From NCBI GenBank assembly GCA_015680685.1, contig MNCI01021017.1, positions 531,693-595,692 of the forward strand: DNA of 64,000 bases, read 5' to 3'. The notes under the pieces were generated by a model, which ran no database searches, was not told the origin of the DNA, and worked only from the letters and a program-made list of their open reading frames with translations. Every line of letters starts with the position of its first letter. The stretch's first letter is position 1. Below, piece by piece: positions 45,190-57,640 of this stretch. A program made the position numbers and the translations under genes. The DNA is from Gnetum montanum. Taxonomy: Eukaryota; Streptophyta; Gnetopsida; Gnetales; Gnetaceae.

Positions 45190-45361
45190 TGTCACCGGGT
45201 GAGTCGCAGCGGAATATTTTTACCTCACCAAGTGATAGCGCTAACTGCTCCAACACCTAGCCAGCTACACCCAATGACGCATATCTCGTCTTTAGGCACG
45301 GGCATTCCCAGCCTAGCCAGTACTCCAGTATCTAGCATGCTACCTCCTAGTAGCTCCCACA
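45190..45361 (-). repeat. 3' LTR of the small minus-strand element
   Basis: 172 bp; on the minus strand starts TGTGGGAGCTACTAGG and ends CCGGTGACA. The base context before it on minus (GGTGAACTGA) is only weakly purine-rich, so the polypurine tract is poor. Confidence 0.85.
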
Positions 45362-46129
45362 TCAGTTCACCAGAGATGCACCAACACCTTTGATAGGCAC
45401 GGGCATTCCCATCCTTACCAGTACGCTCTCGTAACTGGCACTTCCTCCTGTCGCCCCAACAGAAGGGTGGTCTGGACAAGCCCCAGACCAGCATGGCTCT
45501 CCTGCCAGCTGGGCACCACACCAAGATGCCTTCTTGGCTGCCTACATACTTACTAGCATCATAGGATCAGGGCCATGTAGTTCTAATCTGCATCGGCCCC
45601 AACTCGCCATAGCAAGTGTGCATGCAATACACCTGGACGTCTCCAGTCATAACCACTCGCATGTGCCGCACCCAAAGGTAACAGATGCGCATGCACTGCA
45701 TCTGGATCAACCCATCTACATCCTCTTTGCATGCGTTGCCCCTGGCTCCATCTATTTAGGTAACACTAGCTACCTAGCACACCTGCTACGCACTTGTTCC
45801 GCAGGTCATCTGTAGAGAACAGATGCCTTGCCACACCCCTGGTGTGAACCATCCATAGCTCGTGCATGCCTACACACGAGCATTCGCATCGAGAGCTCAA
45901 AGGATCGTGACAAACCCACCCCCACTGGATGAGAAGTTCAACGTCCTCATTGAAAGTCCCCTTTGAGTGGGAGTTCGAACAACTCCTCTCCACGGTCCGT
46001 TGTGGCGTCCCTTTCACTACCGTCCTTCACCGAAAACGAGTAGTTTTTTCAACTCAGCAAACATGCTGCCTAGTTCTCCTAACCAAGTCGATCAGCAATC
46101 GAAGTCGAACTCCACAAGGTACTCCGGCA

Positions 46130-46256
46130 CCTTGCCTACAGCTTTGGAGAACACCGGCTCTCCATACGGGGCATACAAAGGTTGAAGGTAGCAAGCCTCC
46201 AATAGCTCCCATAACTACCTCCGCAGTTCATCCCACTCCTGTGGGGAACGTGGAAC
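46130..46256 (-). pseudogene. RT N-terminal scrap inside the small element
   Basis: The minus strand reads VPRSPQEWDELRR, stop, LWELLEACYLQPLYAPYGEP, VFSKAVGK. It fits the start of a Ty3/gypsy RT ('P.EL.EL..QL.ELL..GFI.PS.SPYGAPVLFV'). The donor element is not otherwise present here; its RT was captured or is all that remains after internal deletion. Confidence 0.55.
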
Positions 46257-46347
46257 ACTCATAGGAACTCTCGCCCCTGGTTCCACATGCTTGCGCAACT
46301 TAGCAAGCTTTGTGAGTCAACTCCTTCAACTCTGCAAGGTCCTCCTT

Positions 46348-46359
46348 GCTCCGATACCA
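46348..46359 (-). other. Primer-binding site of the small element
   Basis: TGGTATCGGAGC on the minus strand, one base different from the canonical TGGTATCAGAGC. It fixes the direction of the element. Confidence 0.8.
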
Positions 46360-46361
46360 AT

Positions 46362-46533
46362 TGTCACCAGGTGAGTCGCAGCGGAATATTTTTACCTCAC
46401 CAAGTGATAGCGCTAAGTGCTCCAACACCTAGCCAGCTACTCCCAACAATGCATATCTCATATTTAGGCACAGGCATTCTTGGCCTGGCCAGTACTCTAG
46501 TATCTGGCATGCTACCTCCTAGTAGCTCCCACA
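46362..46533 (-). repeat. 5' LTR of the small minus-strand element
   Basis: 172 bp; on the minus strand ends CACCTGGTGACA next to the primer site. Its outer end has a partial direct duplication: GGCATGCTACCTCCTAGT at 46506-46523 recurs at 46543-46560, which hides the target duplication. Confidence 0.85.
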
Positions 46534-48993
46534 TGCATATCTGGCATGCTACCTCCTAGTCATCACCAATGGTCTTCATCACTACTCATCCATCCTCAAT
46601 ACCAATAGGTCCCACAGTGGATCCCCAAGTAACCCAAGGGTCACATACACCCTTCATTCCCTAAACATTAGCTCCAATCTCTTTCTCATTGTTTGATCCC
46701 CCTACAACCATGATGACCCAACCTCTCCCTCCTATGCCACAGGCCATTGTGAGGCCATAAACGTATCAATTCACATCACAACCATTTTTACACATAGCAC
46801 AACCCACTGGAATGTTCCAAGGCCTAGATCAAGCATTCCAAATGATCTAGGATCTTACAGAAGAGTTATGAAAGCTTAAATCTTCTACAATCCAAATAAT
46901 AAAAATAATGAACTTCTATTAGGATAATCCAATTAGTCATGTTTTCTTGCAAATAACTCTTCCAATGATCATCCTCATACCTTAATTTACCAAATAAAAT
47001 AGTGAGAGCAATCTTAATGCCCACCTTATAACTTTCTATTTTGAGTGTCTATTATTGCAAGCCTGGCTACATATCATAATGCAAATTTTTCCTATGTTCC
47101 TTACTGGGAAAGCCTTGGACTAGTACCATGCATTACCAAGAGGATCTATATCCTTGCTAGAAAACTTAATATCACAATTAATTAACCATTACAAGTATAA
47201 CTTGAAACCTAACATAGCTTTTAACCAACTAATGAAAGTTAAGTAGGGACCCCTTGAGCCCATTCAAAAGTTCATAAAATGATGGAATGCTCTTCTAAAC
47301 GATATTCCTAAACCAATAGCCAAGGCTCACCTTCTTGCCATATTCAAGGAAGTAGTTAATAGCTTCATTAAGTTAAAAATTTACTATTTAGACCCATGGT
47401 TACTCAATCGAGCATTTTTCCAAATCAAGAACATAGAGGATGTCATTGAAGCTAGTCATAACCCCACCTAGGTGGCATATAAGAATCAACACACATAAAA
47501 GGATAAGGAGAGGGGGAGGAAAAATAATGTAGCCATGAGCACTGTGGTAAAAAAAATAGCATAGGGATCTAAAACAAATCAACCCAAGGCCCCCATAATG
47601 AATAGTCAACCATCAATATGTGGGGCCTTTGCATCAAGTAATACAAGGCCTAACTTTGAATGAAAAGACCAATCAAAATACACTAGGTTACTGCTAAAAC
47701 CATCCAAACTCCTTGATCAGTTGTTGAAGAGTGGAAGAATAAAATATAAGTAAATAACCAAGAATGCCCAAAAAAGGCATGATAGATTATGTGAAAGTCC
47801 CAAGAACCCCACTCTTGCAACCAAGGATGACTTTCTAGTACCTAAGTATTTCAAGCTTAACCATTTCTACCATTACCATCAACTGCCAAGTCACAATACC
47901 AACTTTTGCCTAGCGCTAAAGGATGACTTGTAGAATATGATAGACAAGGGGGAGTTAGTACTCGATACCTCTAACCCAGTTAGGCCTCAAAACCAATCCA
48001 TGTAGGTCTACAAGGATCCATTAAATGCTAGTAACAATAGCCCATACACTATAGCTACATTCAATGTAAACAATGATTCTAGACCTATGAGGGAGCCATT
48101 TGTGGTTTAGGTGCCCCCTCACAATGATGGGGGTCCTTCAACATCATCTAGCTTAAGGCCTCATTTATTTGTAAGGATACCATCACCTACACCTCCCAAG
48201 GAGATTTTTGTGATTAAAGTGCCCTCTCCCACTGAAACTAAACCTACCATTACAACTGAACCACATCCTCCCGTAGTGGCCAACATAATAGCTTCTTCAA
48301 AACCAAACAATAACGGCAAAAAATTCCCAAGTAAACAATGTAAGAAGCCCACACCAAAGCCTAAGAACATGGATAATAAGTAGGCCAAGGCATGGAAGGA
48401 GGTTGGTCCATTGAAGTCCACCCCCATCTCATCCATTCCAATGAGCCCTAACACTCAAGTCGCTTCAACTAGTCAACCATGAGAGGATTTCAAGAAACAA
48501 GGGAAGGGAAAGAAGGCCAAAACTCAACCACCACCACTAAAACATGAAGTTTTCATCCTAGGATGTAGGGAGAAATTCAAGAACAACAAAAATGAGAAGT
48601 CAACAACCAACAACAAGGACTTCCTTAATGCTATGGAATAGTTTAACTAGTTGCTAAAATAAAATTACGTCTTCTTTAACTTGTATGATCTTGTAATGAC
48701 TTCTACTCCACAAAGAATTAGTGAAGATGTTGATCTATATTCCTATTAGCAAGGAAATCCCCACTAGTGAAGAGTCCATCCATGCAGTGATGGTACCACC
48801 TTTACCAAAGGAAGAAATAAACTCAATAGTACTAGTATTTGATGATAGCAAAGTTAAGACCAACCCCTAGGATGGCAAGATAACCAAGGCTCCCCTTTTC
48901 ATACCCATAAGGATAGGAAAATATAAGGTGCATGGAGTGCATGTTGACAATGGAGTAGCAACCAATGTAATACCTTATACCATTGATGAAACA

Positions 48994-49860
48994 TGTTTTC
49001 TAGTCCACACAATGTCAAGTATCCAACATCGAGGCTGCAACCTTGGGTACATGACATTGGGGTCTTGCTGCAACATCATACGTTCAACGTCAAGGGGTAT
49101 ATGCTAGCCTATGAATATAGCACCTAGGCTCCCAATTTGGCATTAGTTTTTGGAGTCAATTTTTAGTTTCTAGTAAAAGTAGCAAAGCTCTTATAGTTCA
49201 TTTTCTCCAAAGTTAGAATATTTTCTAAGTGCCTACAAAAGAAGTCTAAGTGTTTACAGTTCTTTGTTTGAACACTGATGTACCTGAGCATAGCAATGTG
49301 ACAAGAATAAAATGAACTCTTTTGACAATCCTTGTAGCACTAAGAATAGATTGATATTTTCTTTAATTCAATTTACTTTCATGCTTTTTACTTTAATGCA
49401 TTTAAATTAAGCAATTTATTCTAGTAGTTAATGAACACAAGCATGACCACTTTGAGCATACATATAGTACTTTGTAACCCAGCAACACTTAATGTTTGGT
49501 AGTCCAGTAGTGTTATATGTGTTCAAGATGTGTCCAAGAAATTGGAACAGTTACTTTTGTTAGGCTAGATAGGTAGTAACAAATTAGATTTTAAATTACT
49601 CTACTCTTCATTCTTGTTGTAGGTGATCAAACTTCTAAAATATAAAATAAGAAAAATCATGTACCTCAATTACACTTAAACCATACCCTTAAGCCTCACA
49701 AGTGTAGTTGCAAAGACAACGAACATTCTCAATGCATGTTTCACTTCCTAGAAAAAACTAGTGTACTAGAAAACTATAAATCCATAAAATTCAACCAAAT
49801 CAAGCGTAAACGCCTTAGTGATTTGTATGGTTGGGCATAGGGATACCTTACTACTCATCA
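48994..49860 (+). repeat. 5' LTR of Athila-like element F2
   Basis: The right end CTACTCATCA (49860) and the 40 bases before it match the F1 LTR remnant at 17030-17070, and the primer site follows. The left end is placed at TGTTTTCTAGTCC, where the protease frame of A breaks; that edge is less sure. No matching 3' LTR is visible downstream of F2. Confidence 0.6.
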
Positions 49861-50020
49861 TTAGCATCATTGCTAGGGACCTTTTGGTTGTTTCATGTGC
49901 TCTCTAGGACCTAATAAAAATTATTTAAATCATTAGAATGAACCTTAGAGTCACATTACATCTTAAGATCACTACAACAATATTTAGAAGCACACTGCAT
50001 TTTATTTGATCTAATCTAAT
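49861..50020 (+). other. Primer site and leader of F2
   Basis: TTAGCATCATTGCTAGGGAC (49861-49880) is the Athila/Tat primer site worn by transitions; compare 17071-17090 in F1. A short AT-rich leader follows. Confidence 0.65.
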
Positions 50021-51895
50021 ATGTCTTCTTCTCACAAGAGTGATTCTCCAACCAAGTCTAATAAAGCTTATTATCCAATGCCTCAATAGTATTGAATTGT
50101 ATATGCTCATCATGATGAGTATGTACCAAACTTCACCTTCATCCTACACAAGGATGAACAACTATGGTGGTACAACATGGAGGGCAACATTTTGTTGCTG
50201 CCCAATCAATCCATTCCTACAATGCTCCACCAAATGGTTATATGATATGGTCTTTTGGAACTTCATGCTGAGCATGTTGTGTAAGATACTGACATCAGGG
50301 ATTATCATCCCACTAAGGTACAATGTCTACAAGATCGACAACTAGAATAGCACTATGTATCTTTGAAGGGAAAAAGATTTAATGGTTCTCCATTCCTATT
50401 GTACCAACAAGCTAGTGGAGAATATTTCTCTAGGGGTTTTCCATTCAATGATATTTTTCTCTTTAACTTCAGTGAAGGAGGTCAAAACTAGAACTTGCAG
50501 TCCACAATTCACAATCTTGGTTTCGGTAAAAATGGATCTAATGACAAAGAAGGATCTAGAGAGGCAAGTCAAGGTAGGAATGAAAATAAAAAGCAAGATC
50601 ATGATCATGGTCATGATCATTAAAGAGGTAGTAGTAGGCATCGTGATGGTGCTAGTTCTCCTTCCTCTTCCCTTTAATCATCATCATCTTCTTCTTCTAG
50701 CTTTGACCATGATCGTAGAAGGTGAGACCATGATGGAGCTGACCAAAATGAACAAAATGATCAACAAAACCAAAATGACCGAAGGGACCATTAGGAAAGG
50801 CAACATCAAGGGCACAAACATTCAAAAGAGGCACATCACCATGAATGAAGGGGTAGTAGAGGGCATTGTAGGCACCATGACCAAGGCCTTGATGAGCCTT
50901 TGCTTGCTACCCAAAGTATGCTTAATATCACAAAGGCAGTAAGAATTCCAACAAGGCATGTGAAGGATAGTTGAATCAAAAGGTTGGACATGAACAATAT
51001 TCCTTGATTTGAACGAGGATATAACTTTGATCCATAGAACCATCTTCAAGCTTTCCAACATGCATGCACCTTGTAGAACATAGAGAATGAGTGGTAGAAA
51101 CTTAAGTTGTTCCCCAAGACACTCATGAAAGAAGCAAAGAACTAATACCAATCCCTAGAGCTAAAATCAATCAAACAATGGAGTACCATGCTTGAATTAT
51201 TTAATGATAAATATCAAACATACTCCATAGTGTCCAACTTAATAAGGCAAATCCAAGGATGGAAACAAGGAACACATGAACCCTTGGATGCTGCCATCGG
51301 CTAATACTATTCCTTGATGCACAAATGTCCTAGTCATGGTTATTCTCAACTGGATCAACTTTGTCACATTATAGAGGGGCTTTGATCAGAAATGAGGAGA
51401 ACCCTTAGTATCTATGCCCAGGGATGACTATTAGAATTAACCTCCCATTAGATAGAAAGATTAATTGAGCAAGTAGCTAAAGAGGAGGGCAAACTAAGAA
51501 AAATAGAAAGTGTAGAAGAGCACAACTATGATCCTGCCATTTGCAAGAGGGAGGTTTGATTCTATGATAGTGATGATGAGTTTGTACTTGATGAGAGGAT
51601 GAATAAGAAAACCTTACCACTCCAAAAAATTTCAATCTAAACTTATGACCAAGGTTGATCTGTTATGGGACTCCATAGTTAGCAAATTTCAAGCTATCCT
51701 CAAAATTATTGAAGCGTACAATAACCAAGGTAGTGAGCATGAGTGTATAAGTGATAAAGAAGTTGAACATGCTTATCACAAAGATAAGGGAAAGATTGTT
51801 GCAATAGAAGAAGTTACAGGTAGTGAATCAGATAATGATTGTGGGTGTAATGTTTGTCAATATGAACATCCTAAGGGATGTGTGCCTTAAATCCA
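50021..51895 (+). pseudogene. Athila-like gag of F2, decayed
   Basis: The opening SHKSDSPTKSNKAYYPMP is followed by an N-terminal domain (VPNFTFILHKDEQLWWYNMEG), then a linker rich in Asp, His, Gln, Arg and Asn (50540-50880) and the gag core (50985-51260): NNIP.FERGYN, KLKLFPKTLMKEAKN.YQSLE, LFNDKYQTYSIVSNLIRQIQ. Near 51850 is CNVCQYEHPKGC. F1 has the same order. The 186-residue ORF 50382-50942 and the minus ORFs here are out-of-frame shadows of the charged linker. Confidence 0.8.
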
Positions 51896-53030
51896 CATCT
51901 AACACAAAGGCAAACATCCAGAAGATTACCTTATCCTTAAGGTAATTTCAGGTAGTTCCACCAACAACATCAATATTATCCAAGTGGAGCTCCACCATAA
52001 CCATATGAGCAGCATCAATAGTGGTAGCAACCACAATCATGGGCATTAACACCAACAAGGTAGCAATATCATTATTGATAGCTTGATCTATATGGTTATT
52101 ACATTCAACAACGCTTGTCTCCACATGACTTCTCCAATCATGTCTTTACTTTCCAGTCTCACTACTACCCTTTAGATTATTATCAATTCCATTCTCCACA
52201 TAAAATAAGGGATTCCACCTTTTACCCTTATCCTCCTCCTATTCCTACACATGTTCCTTCATCACCCACATAGCTACCACCTTCTCCACCTATGCAAGGT
52301 GAACTACCAACTCAACCACAACAACGCAATGCTATGAGGGTTGTTAGTCTACAACTGATTCATCAATTATATAGGTCAAATACCCAATCAAAGAAAATAC
52401 CTTTCTCTTGACCTTGCAATCTACCTAAGCCTTCACATACACTCATGATTGAAAATCTTGTCCTTGCATCTTTCCATGTATCACACACCTTTGAATCCCC
52501 TTCAAACCAAAATCTACTTAGGATCCATAGTGTCATGCTTACTCATACTGTATATGACTATATCCATGCTGAAAACCTTCCCAAGAAATTAGTCAATCTT
52601 GGAAGTCCTCTAATTTATTTGCAGATTATTGGATATGAACCATGAAAGGCTGTTCTTGATTTAGGTTCTAGTATCAATTTAATTTCTCATGAGATGTACA
52701 CCACATGGAACTTACCTCCTCTCAAGAAGAGCAACATAAGATTAGAATTAGTAGACCAGTCCATCATTGTTCCATGAAGACAAGTGGAAGACATTGTGAT
52801 CACTGTCTATGGGTGGTCTTATCCTACTGGTTTCCTAGTAATCAAAGTGGAGAACTACAAAGGGGATTTCCCAATCATCATGGAAAGGGTGTGGCTGAGC
52901 ACCATTAATGTAAGAATGGGCATCAAAGATGTTTCCATAGAAATATCTAAAAAATGCATTCAAAAATATTGAGAAAAAGAGAGTTCCATGCATCATGTAC
53001 AATGATATCAAGTGCAATTGTGTGTAGAAA
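51896..53030 (+). pseudogene. Linker and aspartic protease of F2
   Basis: A Pro/Tyr/His-rich linker (52130-52330) leads to a 66-codon open part (VLASFHVSHTFESPSNQNLLR) and, after a TGA, AVLDLGSSINLISHEMY with an intact LDLGS active site (52655-52700). VITVYGWSYPTGFLVIKVE and DFPIIMERVWLSTINVRMG complete the domain. Collinear with 20738-21340. Confidence 0.8.
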
Positions 53031-54880
53031 CTCTACACTCTCAAGCAAGCATCTATCTCTGTATGCAAGCAATGTGCACAAGAAGTAGAAATTCAAAGGT
53101 GTTTATATGTAGTAGCCACAAAATAAGAGGGCACCCAGTGGCTGACTACTGATTCTAAAAGTAGCACACTTTGCATGGAATCGACTAAGAGCCTAACATC
53201 CACATATGTTACAGGCATGGATGAACTAGAGTAAGTTCATCATCAACTCTTTGATGATACAAATGATGATACTCATTAGGGAGAGTTGGAGATTCTTGAA
53301 ACTTTCAAGTAAGATCCCCTTGAATTGAAAACACTACCGATCAAAATGGAATATGTGTTTTTAAAAAATGGGAAGTTGATTATAATCAATGCAAATCTTT
53401 CTCTAGAGTAAAAAAGATGCTATTGAAAGTAGTTAAAAAATCGTCAGCAGCATTTGCTTGGTCATATCCCAAACTTACAAGGATTGATCCTAGGATATGC
53501 CAGCATTGCATCTACACTGATCTAGCCATGAATCCAAAAAGACAACTACAAAGGTGATTGAACCCCAAACTGATGCAGATCATTAAGAAGGAAATCGAAC
53601 AACTCCTCAAGGCAACGTTCATTTATCCCATTGCAAATAGTGAGTGGATTAGTCCACTTGTAATTATGCCAAAGAAAAGGAGCAAGTGGTGAGTCTGTAT
53701 CGATTTTTAGCTACAAAATATGGCAATATTCAAAGATCATTTTCTATTGTCATTTGTTGACTAGGTTCTTAACACAATATCTAGGCATTACTACTACAAT
53801 TTTCTAGATGGTTGTAGTGGTTATAACCAAATTCAAATTACACTAGAGGACCAAGTGAAGACAACATTCATGAGTTCTTGGGAAACTTTGGCATATCTCA
53901 AGATGCTATTTGGTCTATGTAATGCTCCTACCACATTTTAGCACTTGGTTTTAAGCATTTTCTAACATGAGATCGATAGTGGTATGGAAGTCTTCATGGA
54001 TGACTTCTCCACCTATGGAGATACATTTGAGCAAGCCTTAGACCACCTTGAGCAAGTGATAAAATGATGTGTTAAAACCAACTTGTGGCTCAATTCACAA
54101 AAAAGTCACTTAATGATCTAAGAGAGCATTGTATTGGGGCACAGAATATCATAAGAAAGAATTGAGGTAGACCTTGAGAAAATAAGAGTCATCCAAGGAA
54201 TAACCTATCAACCAAAAACTATCAAAGATTTTCAATCATTCCTTGGACATACTGGCTACTATTGGTGATTCATAGATAATTTCTCTAAGATCACATAATC
54301 ATTGGTGGGGCTAACAAAGAAAGATGCTTCATTTGTCTGGACTATAGAATGTGAAAAAGCATTCCAGTAGCTAAAAGAGAAACTTGTAGAAACTCCAATC
54401 CTATAAGCACCTGATTGGTCTAGACCATTTTATGTCATGATGGATGCATTAAATTATGCCTTGGGAGCTATGCTTACATAGTTAGATGATAAGAAACATC
54501 CATACTATATCCACTATGCTAGCCAAAGCATTGTGGGTGCACCACTAAACTACACCACCACAAAAAAAGAATTGATGGCAATGGTGTTTGCTCTAGGAAG
54601 TTCAAGCATTATGTGCTTGGATACAAAGTGTTTGTGCACACAGACCACAATGCCATCCACTTCCTAATGAACAAGCCAATGGTGAGCCCCCATTTCATAT
54701 GGTGGCTAGTGATCTTACAAGAATATGAGCTTATGATGGTAGATTGAAAGGGCACTGTGAATGTGGTCACTAATCACTTATCTTAGTTGTGATGGGACAA
54801 CAAAGAGAAAGAAGATTTATTTGATATGTTTCTTAATGAACTCCTCTTTACTAGGGCTATAACTGAACAAATGCCCAATG
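53031..54880 (+). pseudogene. Reverse transcriptase and RNase H of F2
   Basis: From about 53320 (LKTLPIKMEYVFLKNGKLII) through KSSAAFAWSYPKLTRIDPRI, LNPKLMQIIKKEIEQLLKAT, FIYPIANSEWISPLVIMPKK, CIDF, LDGCSGYNQIQI, FGLCNAPTTF and the active site VFMDDFSTYG (FMDDF at 53993-54007). Then GHRIS, FQSFLGHTGYYW.FI and LVGLTKKDASFVW. RNase H part: FYVMMDALNYALGAMLT, YTTTKKELMAMVFAL. Stops at former Gln/Arg/Trp codons in nearly every block. Confidence 0.9.
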
Positions 54881-56240
54881 AGCTTAATTGGTATGATGGC
54901 ATTCTCACCTATCTTTTCACATAGAAGATGCCACAAGTGTTGGACCACCAAAAGAAACAAAAATTTCTTCACTAGGTAAAACACTTCATGGAGATCAACA
55001 GACACCTTTATAAGGTGTGCACTAATGGCCTAGTTTGATAATGTGTCCTTGCTACTGATCAACTACGTGTTCTCCAAGATGCTCACAAAGGTCCTTGTAG
55101 AGAACACTATGCTAGGAAATGCATGACCATTAAAATCTTGATGGTAGGATACTATTGGCCAACAGTCTTTCGTGATGCTCATCATTACATCCACTCTTCT
55201 TAATGATAATAATGAGATGGTGGAATGACTTCTTGAATGAAGGAACCTCAACAATGGATTCAACCACTAGAACCCTTCAAAATTTGGGACATTGATTTCA
55301 TGGGTCCCATCACACCCATGTCAAATGAAAAGATGTATAGCATAGTCGTTGTTGACTATTATATGAAATGGGTAGAAGCAGTAGTTATCATCAACTATAC
55401 ATCTTCTACTACTACTTGGTTTGTACAAAAAGATGTTGTAAACAATTTTGATGTCCCACATGCATGAATTTCTAATAATGGAACTCACTTTATAGACACT
55501 ACTTTTTGGAAGCTCATGCAATACTTGGGGGTTGAACATAAACTCATAACACCTTACCATCATTAAGCTAATGGTCAAGCTAAGGTTACTAATAGGAAAA
55601 TCACAAGGATTATAACAAGAATAGTTAGCAAATATAGGAAAGACTGGAGCACAAAACTTAATGATGCCCTTTGGGCCTACCGCTCAACATGGAAACTTCC
55701 TATAGGCTACTCTCCCTACAAGCTTGTGTATAGAAAATTACCAACACTTCCTATTCGATCTAAGCTTCGTAAACTTTCAAAAACTTGTGACCTTGACCTT
55801 GAATTAAGTCTAGCCCAAAAAGAAAGACTAATGAATCTCAACCTATTAGACAAAAATCAATTGGTAGCCCTATCATCTAAAGAGTTGCACAAGGCTTATA
55901 ACAAAAAGCGTCATGACCTAAAAATTAGAAAAGTTAAATTTCAACTAAGAGATAAGATTCTCTACTAGAACCCCACACACATACCTCAATGAACTAAGTG
56001 TCTAACATTTTGGGAAGGACCTTACATTATTTATGAGGCTTTTCCTTCTAGGGCCATGATGATCTACAAGCCTAAGAGTCCAAATAAGAAACAACTAGTC
56101 AACATCCAACAAATTAAACCTTTCTATGAGCATAAGCTAGCCAATACAACAAAAGCCTCATCAGATGGACAACCATGCTCAATATTTTTGATCTTCTCCT
56201 TTCAACTTATTTGTGGGGGAGATGGCCATCCATGCTAACC
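54881..56240 (+). pseudogene. Integrase of F2
   Basis: Zinc-binding part near 55060-55165 (VFSKMLTKV shadow; true frame LRVLQDAHKGPC.EHYARKC), then FKIWDIDFMGPITPMS with the first catalytic Asp, VVDYYMKWVEAV, ISNNGTHFIDTTFW (usual SDNG, here Asp to Asn) and ANGQAKVTNRKI (usual ANGQAE; the Glu is Lys). Then LWAYRSTWKLPIGYSPYKLV, the GPY-like FWEGPYIIYEAF and the end NIQQIKPFYEHKLANT. Two of the three DDE residues are lost, so it is inactive. Confidence 0.9.
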
Positions 56241-57640
56241 ATATAAGTGGCTTCTCAATTTTTAAATTTTTTTTTTGTTTTACACATTTTTTGTTTTATA
56301 CGCTCTTTATTTTGCATTTTTTTTCATGTATTTAATCTTTTCTAATTTTTTTTACACCATAATTAGTATATTTGATATTTCTTGATAATTTTACACTTTT
56401 TAAAATATTTTCTTCTATTTTATTTTTGGTATGATTTTCTAACTTTTTGTTAATAAGTATCAGGTATAATGGTAATGTGTTGCTTGATGGTGGTATGTAC
56501 TATTTTTTTGTTATTTGATTTTTGGTGTCTAGTTTCTAGCTTTAAATTTTATTATGAATGATTAGAACATGGTTTCTTTTTCATGCAATAGGCAGTGAGT
56601 TTACAACATCCATCCATCCAAAAACTTTATGGTTTTCCTTATTTTGAAAAAATGAAATCCATTTTTTATTAATAACAATTTCATAAACTTGTGACTTTGA
56701 TAGTTTCCAAAATTGGGAAGGATTCAAAGGTTTGAACCAAGTGTTGCTTCAAGGGGATTCAAGATTCTTTATGCCTTTTGGTTTACTTGGGTGCATGTGT
56801 GTTTTCGTGAATTTCTTATCGTTCTATGTCCACCAATAAAAGAAGTTGAATAAGTCTTTGCATGGTGTGGTTTCCATTTCAAAAAAAAAATAATGGGAAT
56901 TCAAAGCACACCCCGTGGATAGAATAAATGGGCTACAAGCACTGGTTATGGAACTAGTCCCCTCTAACTAAGGCCTTTTTTCACTTCCTACTTCTTCTCT
57001 AATAAGGAATGGTGGTTGTTCCATGGGAGCACTCTTGTGTCTCAGGGGATGTACTAGACGTAGAATGACGATGCAAAGTTATTGAATGTGCTTGGTTTTA
57101 GTTTGGACTAAGGATGGATCCTATCAAGTCATTTAACCACAAAATCCACAAGGGGCTTCATGTGATCTTAAATAGGAACTCCATTTCACTCTCTCTCTCT
57201 CATCCATCTATGCCTTCTGTATCTCACCTCACAACCAATTTCATGTTTTGGTTCAATGTCCTAGTTTGATATGCCATAATTCTTAGTTAGTTTCTTCTGA
57301 GTTTTTATACTCAACCTGCTGTAACCATTAATCATCCACGGAGCCCATGGACTCTTTGGTTTGAAGTTATCCAAGGGCATAAAAGGCTTATGCCTGCTTT
57401 GGGTAGGATCCACTTGCATATCTTTTAGTTGGGTTAGTTAAGTTCTTTATCCTTAGACACCCTTACAATTGAATTCTTTTTGTTTACCACATCAATGACA
57501 TCTAATGATGCACATCTTCATAACATTTTTCAATGAAATTTCCTTTTTATTTTTGTGAATTCCTACACCATCTTCAATTATTTCCTTGTGTTAAACTTTT
57601 TCAAATTTAATAGACCACTTATCTATTTTACCCTATTTGT
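56241..57640 (+). other. 3' untranslated stretch of F2
   Basis: Starts with T-rich low-complexity sequence (56260-56540). From 56890 it is collinear with F1 32765-33450. Has a CT microsatellite at 57189-57202. No gene. Confidence 0.6.

Larger units (their letters stand above)
45190..46533 (-). mobile_element. Small non-autonomous LTR element, 1344 bp, minus strand
   Basis: Two 172-bp direct repeats (45190-45361, 46362-46533), each TG...CA on the minus strand (TGTGGGAGC ... GGTGACA), flank a 1000-bp GC-rich interior. On minus the right repeat is followed after two bases by TGGTATCGGAGC, a tRNA-iMet primer site, so the right repeat is the 5' LTR. The repeats differ at about 15 of 172 positions by eye. 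It is inserted in gag of element A. No complete ORF. The size is that of TRIM-like elements. Confidence 0.85.
44714..48993 (+). pseudogene. Gypsy gag-protease of element A, decayed and interrupted
   Basis: The start MSFIQSTIFSLNLTNMTS is followed by FISTKIQAGVLLPQVEEKS, the counterpart of VICAKIQAGLVVDHLDLEA in B. A small LTR element interrupts it at 45190. The gag core resumes near 46930: HLITFYFECLLLQAW, QIFPMFLTGKALD and QLINHYKYNLKPNIAFNQLMK, and later VPHNDGG..(S)LRPHLFVRIPSP and EIFVIKVPSPTE. The protease start GKYKVHGVHVDNGVATNVIP (48905-48970) ends at 48993 where F2 begins. Several stops and frame changes. RT and integrase of A are not found. Confidence 0.8.

Noticed and set aside
45225-45524. 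99-residue minus ORF in the small LTR element as a real protein
   Set aside because: It crosses the LTR boundary, has no domain, and the element interior is non-coding apart from the RT scrap.
50382-50942. 186-residue open frame, the longest outside the LINE and the B gag-protease frames
   Set aside because: Out of frame with gag of F2. Its Met/Ile/Lys-rich sequence is the shadow of the Asp/His/Asn-rich linker, and F1 has no matching frame.
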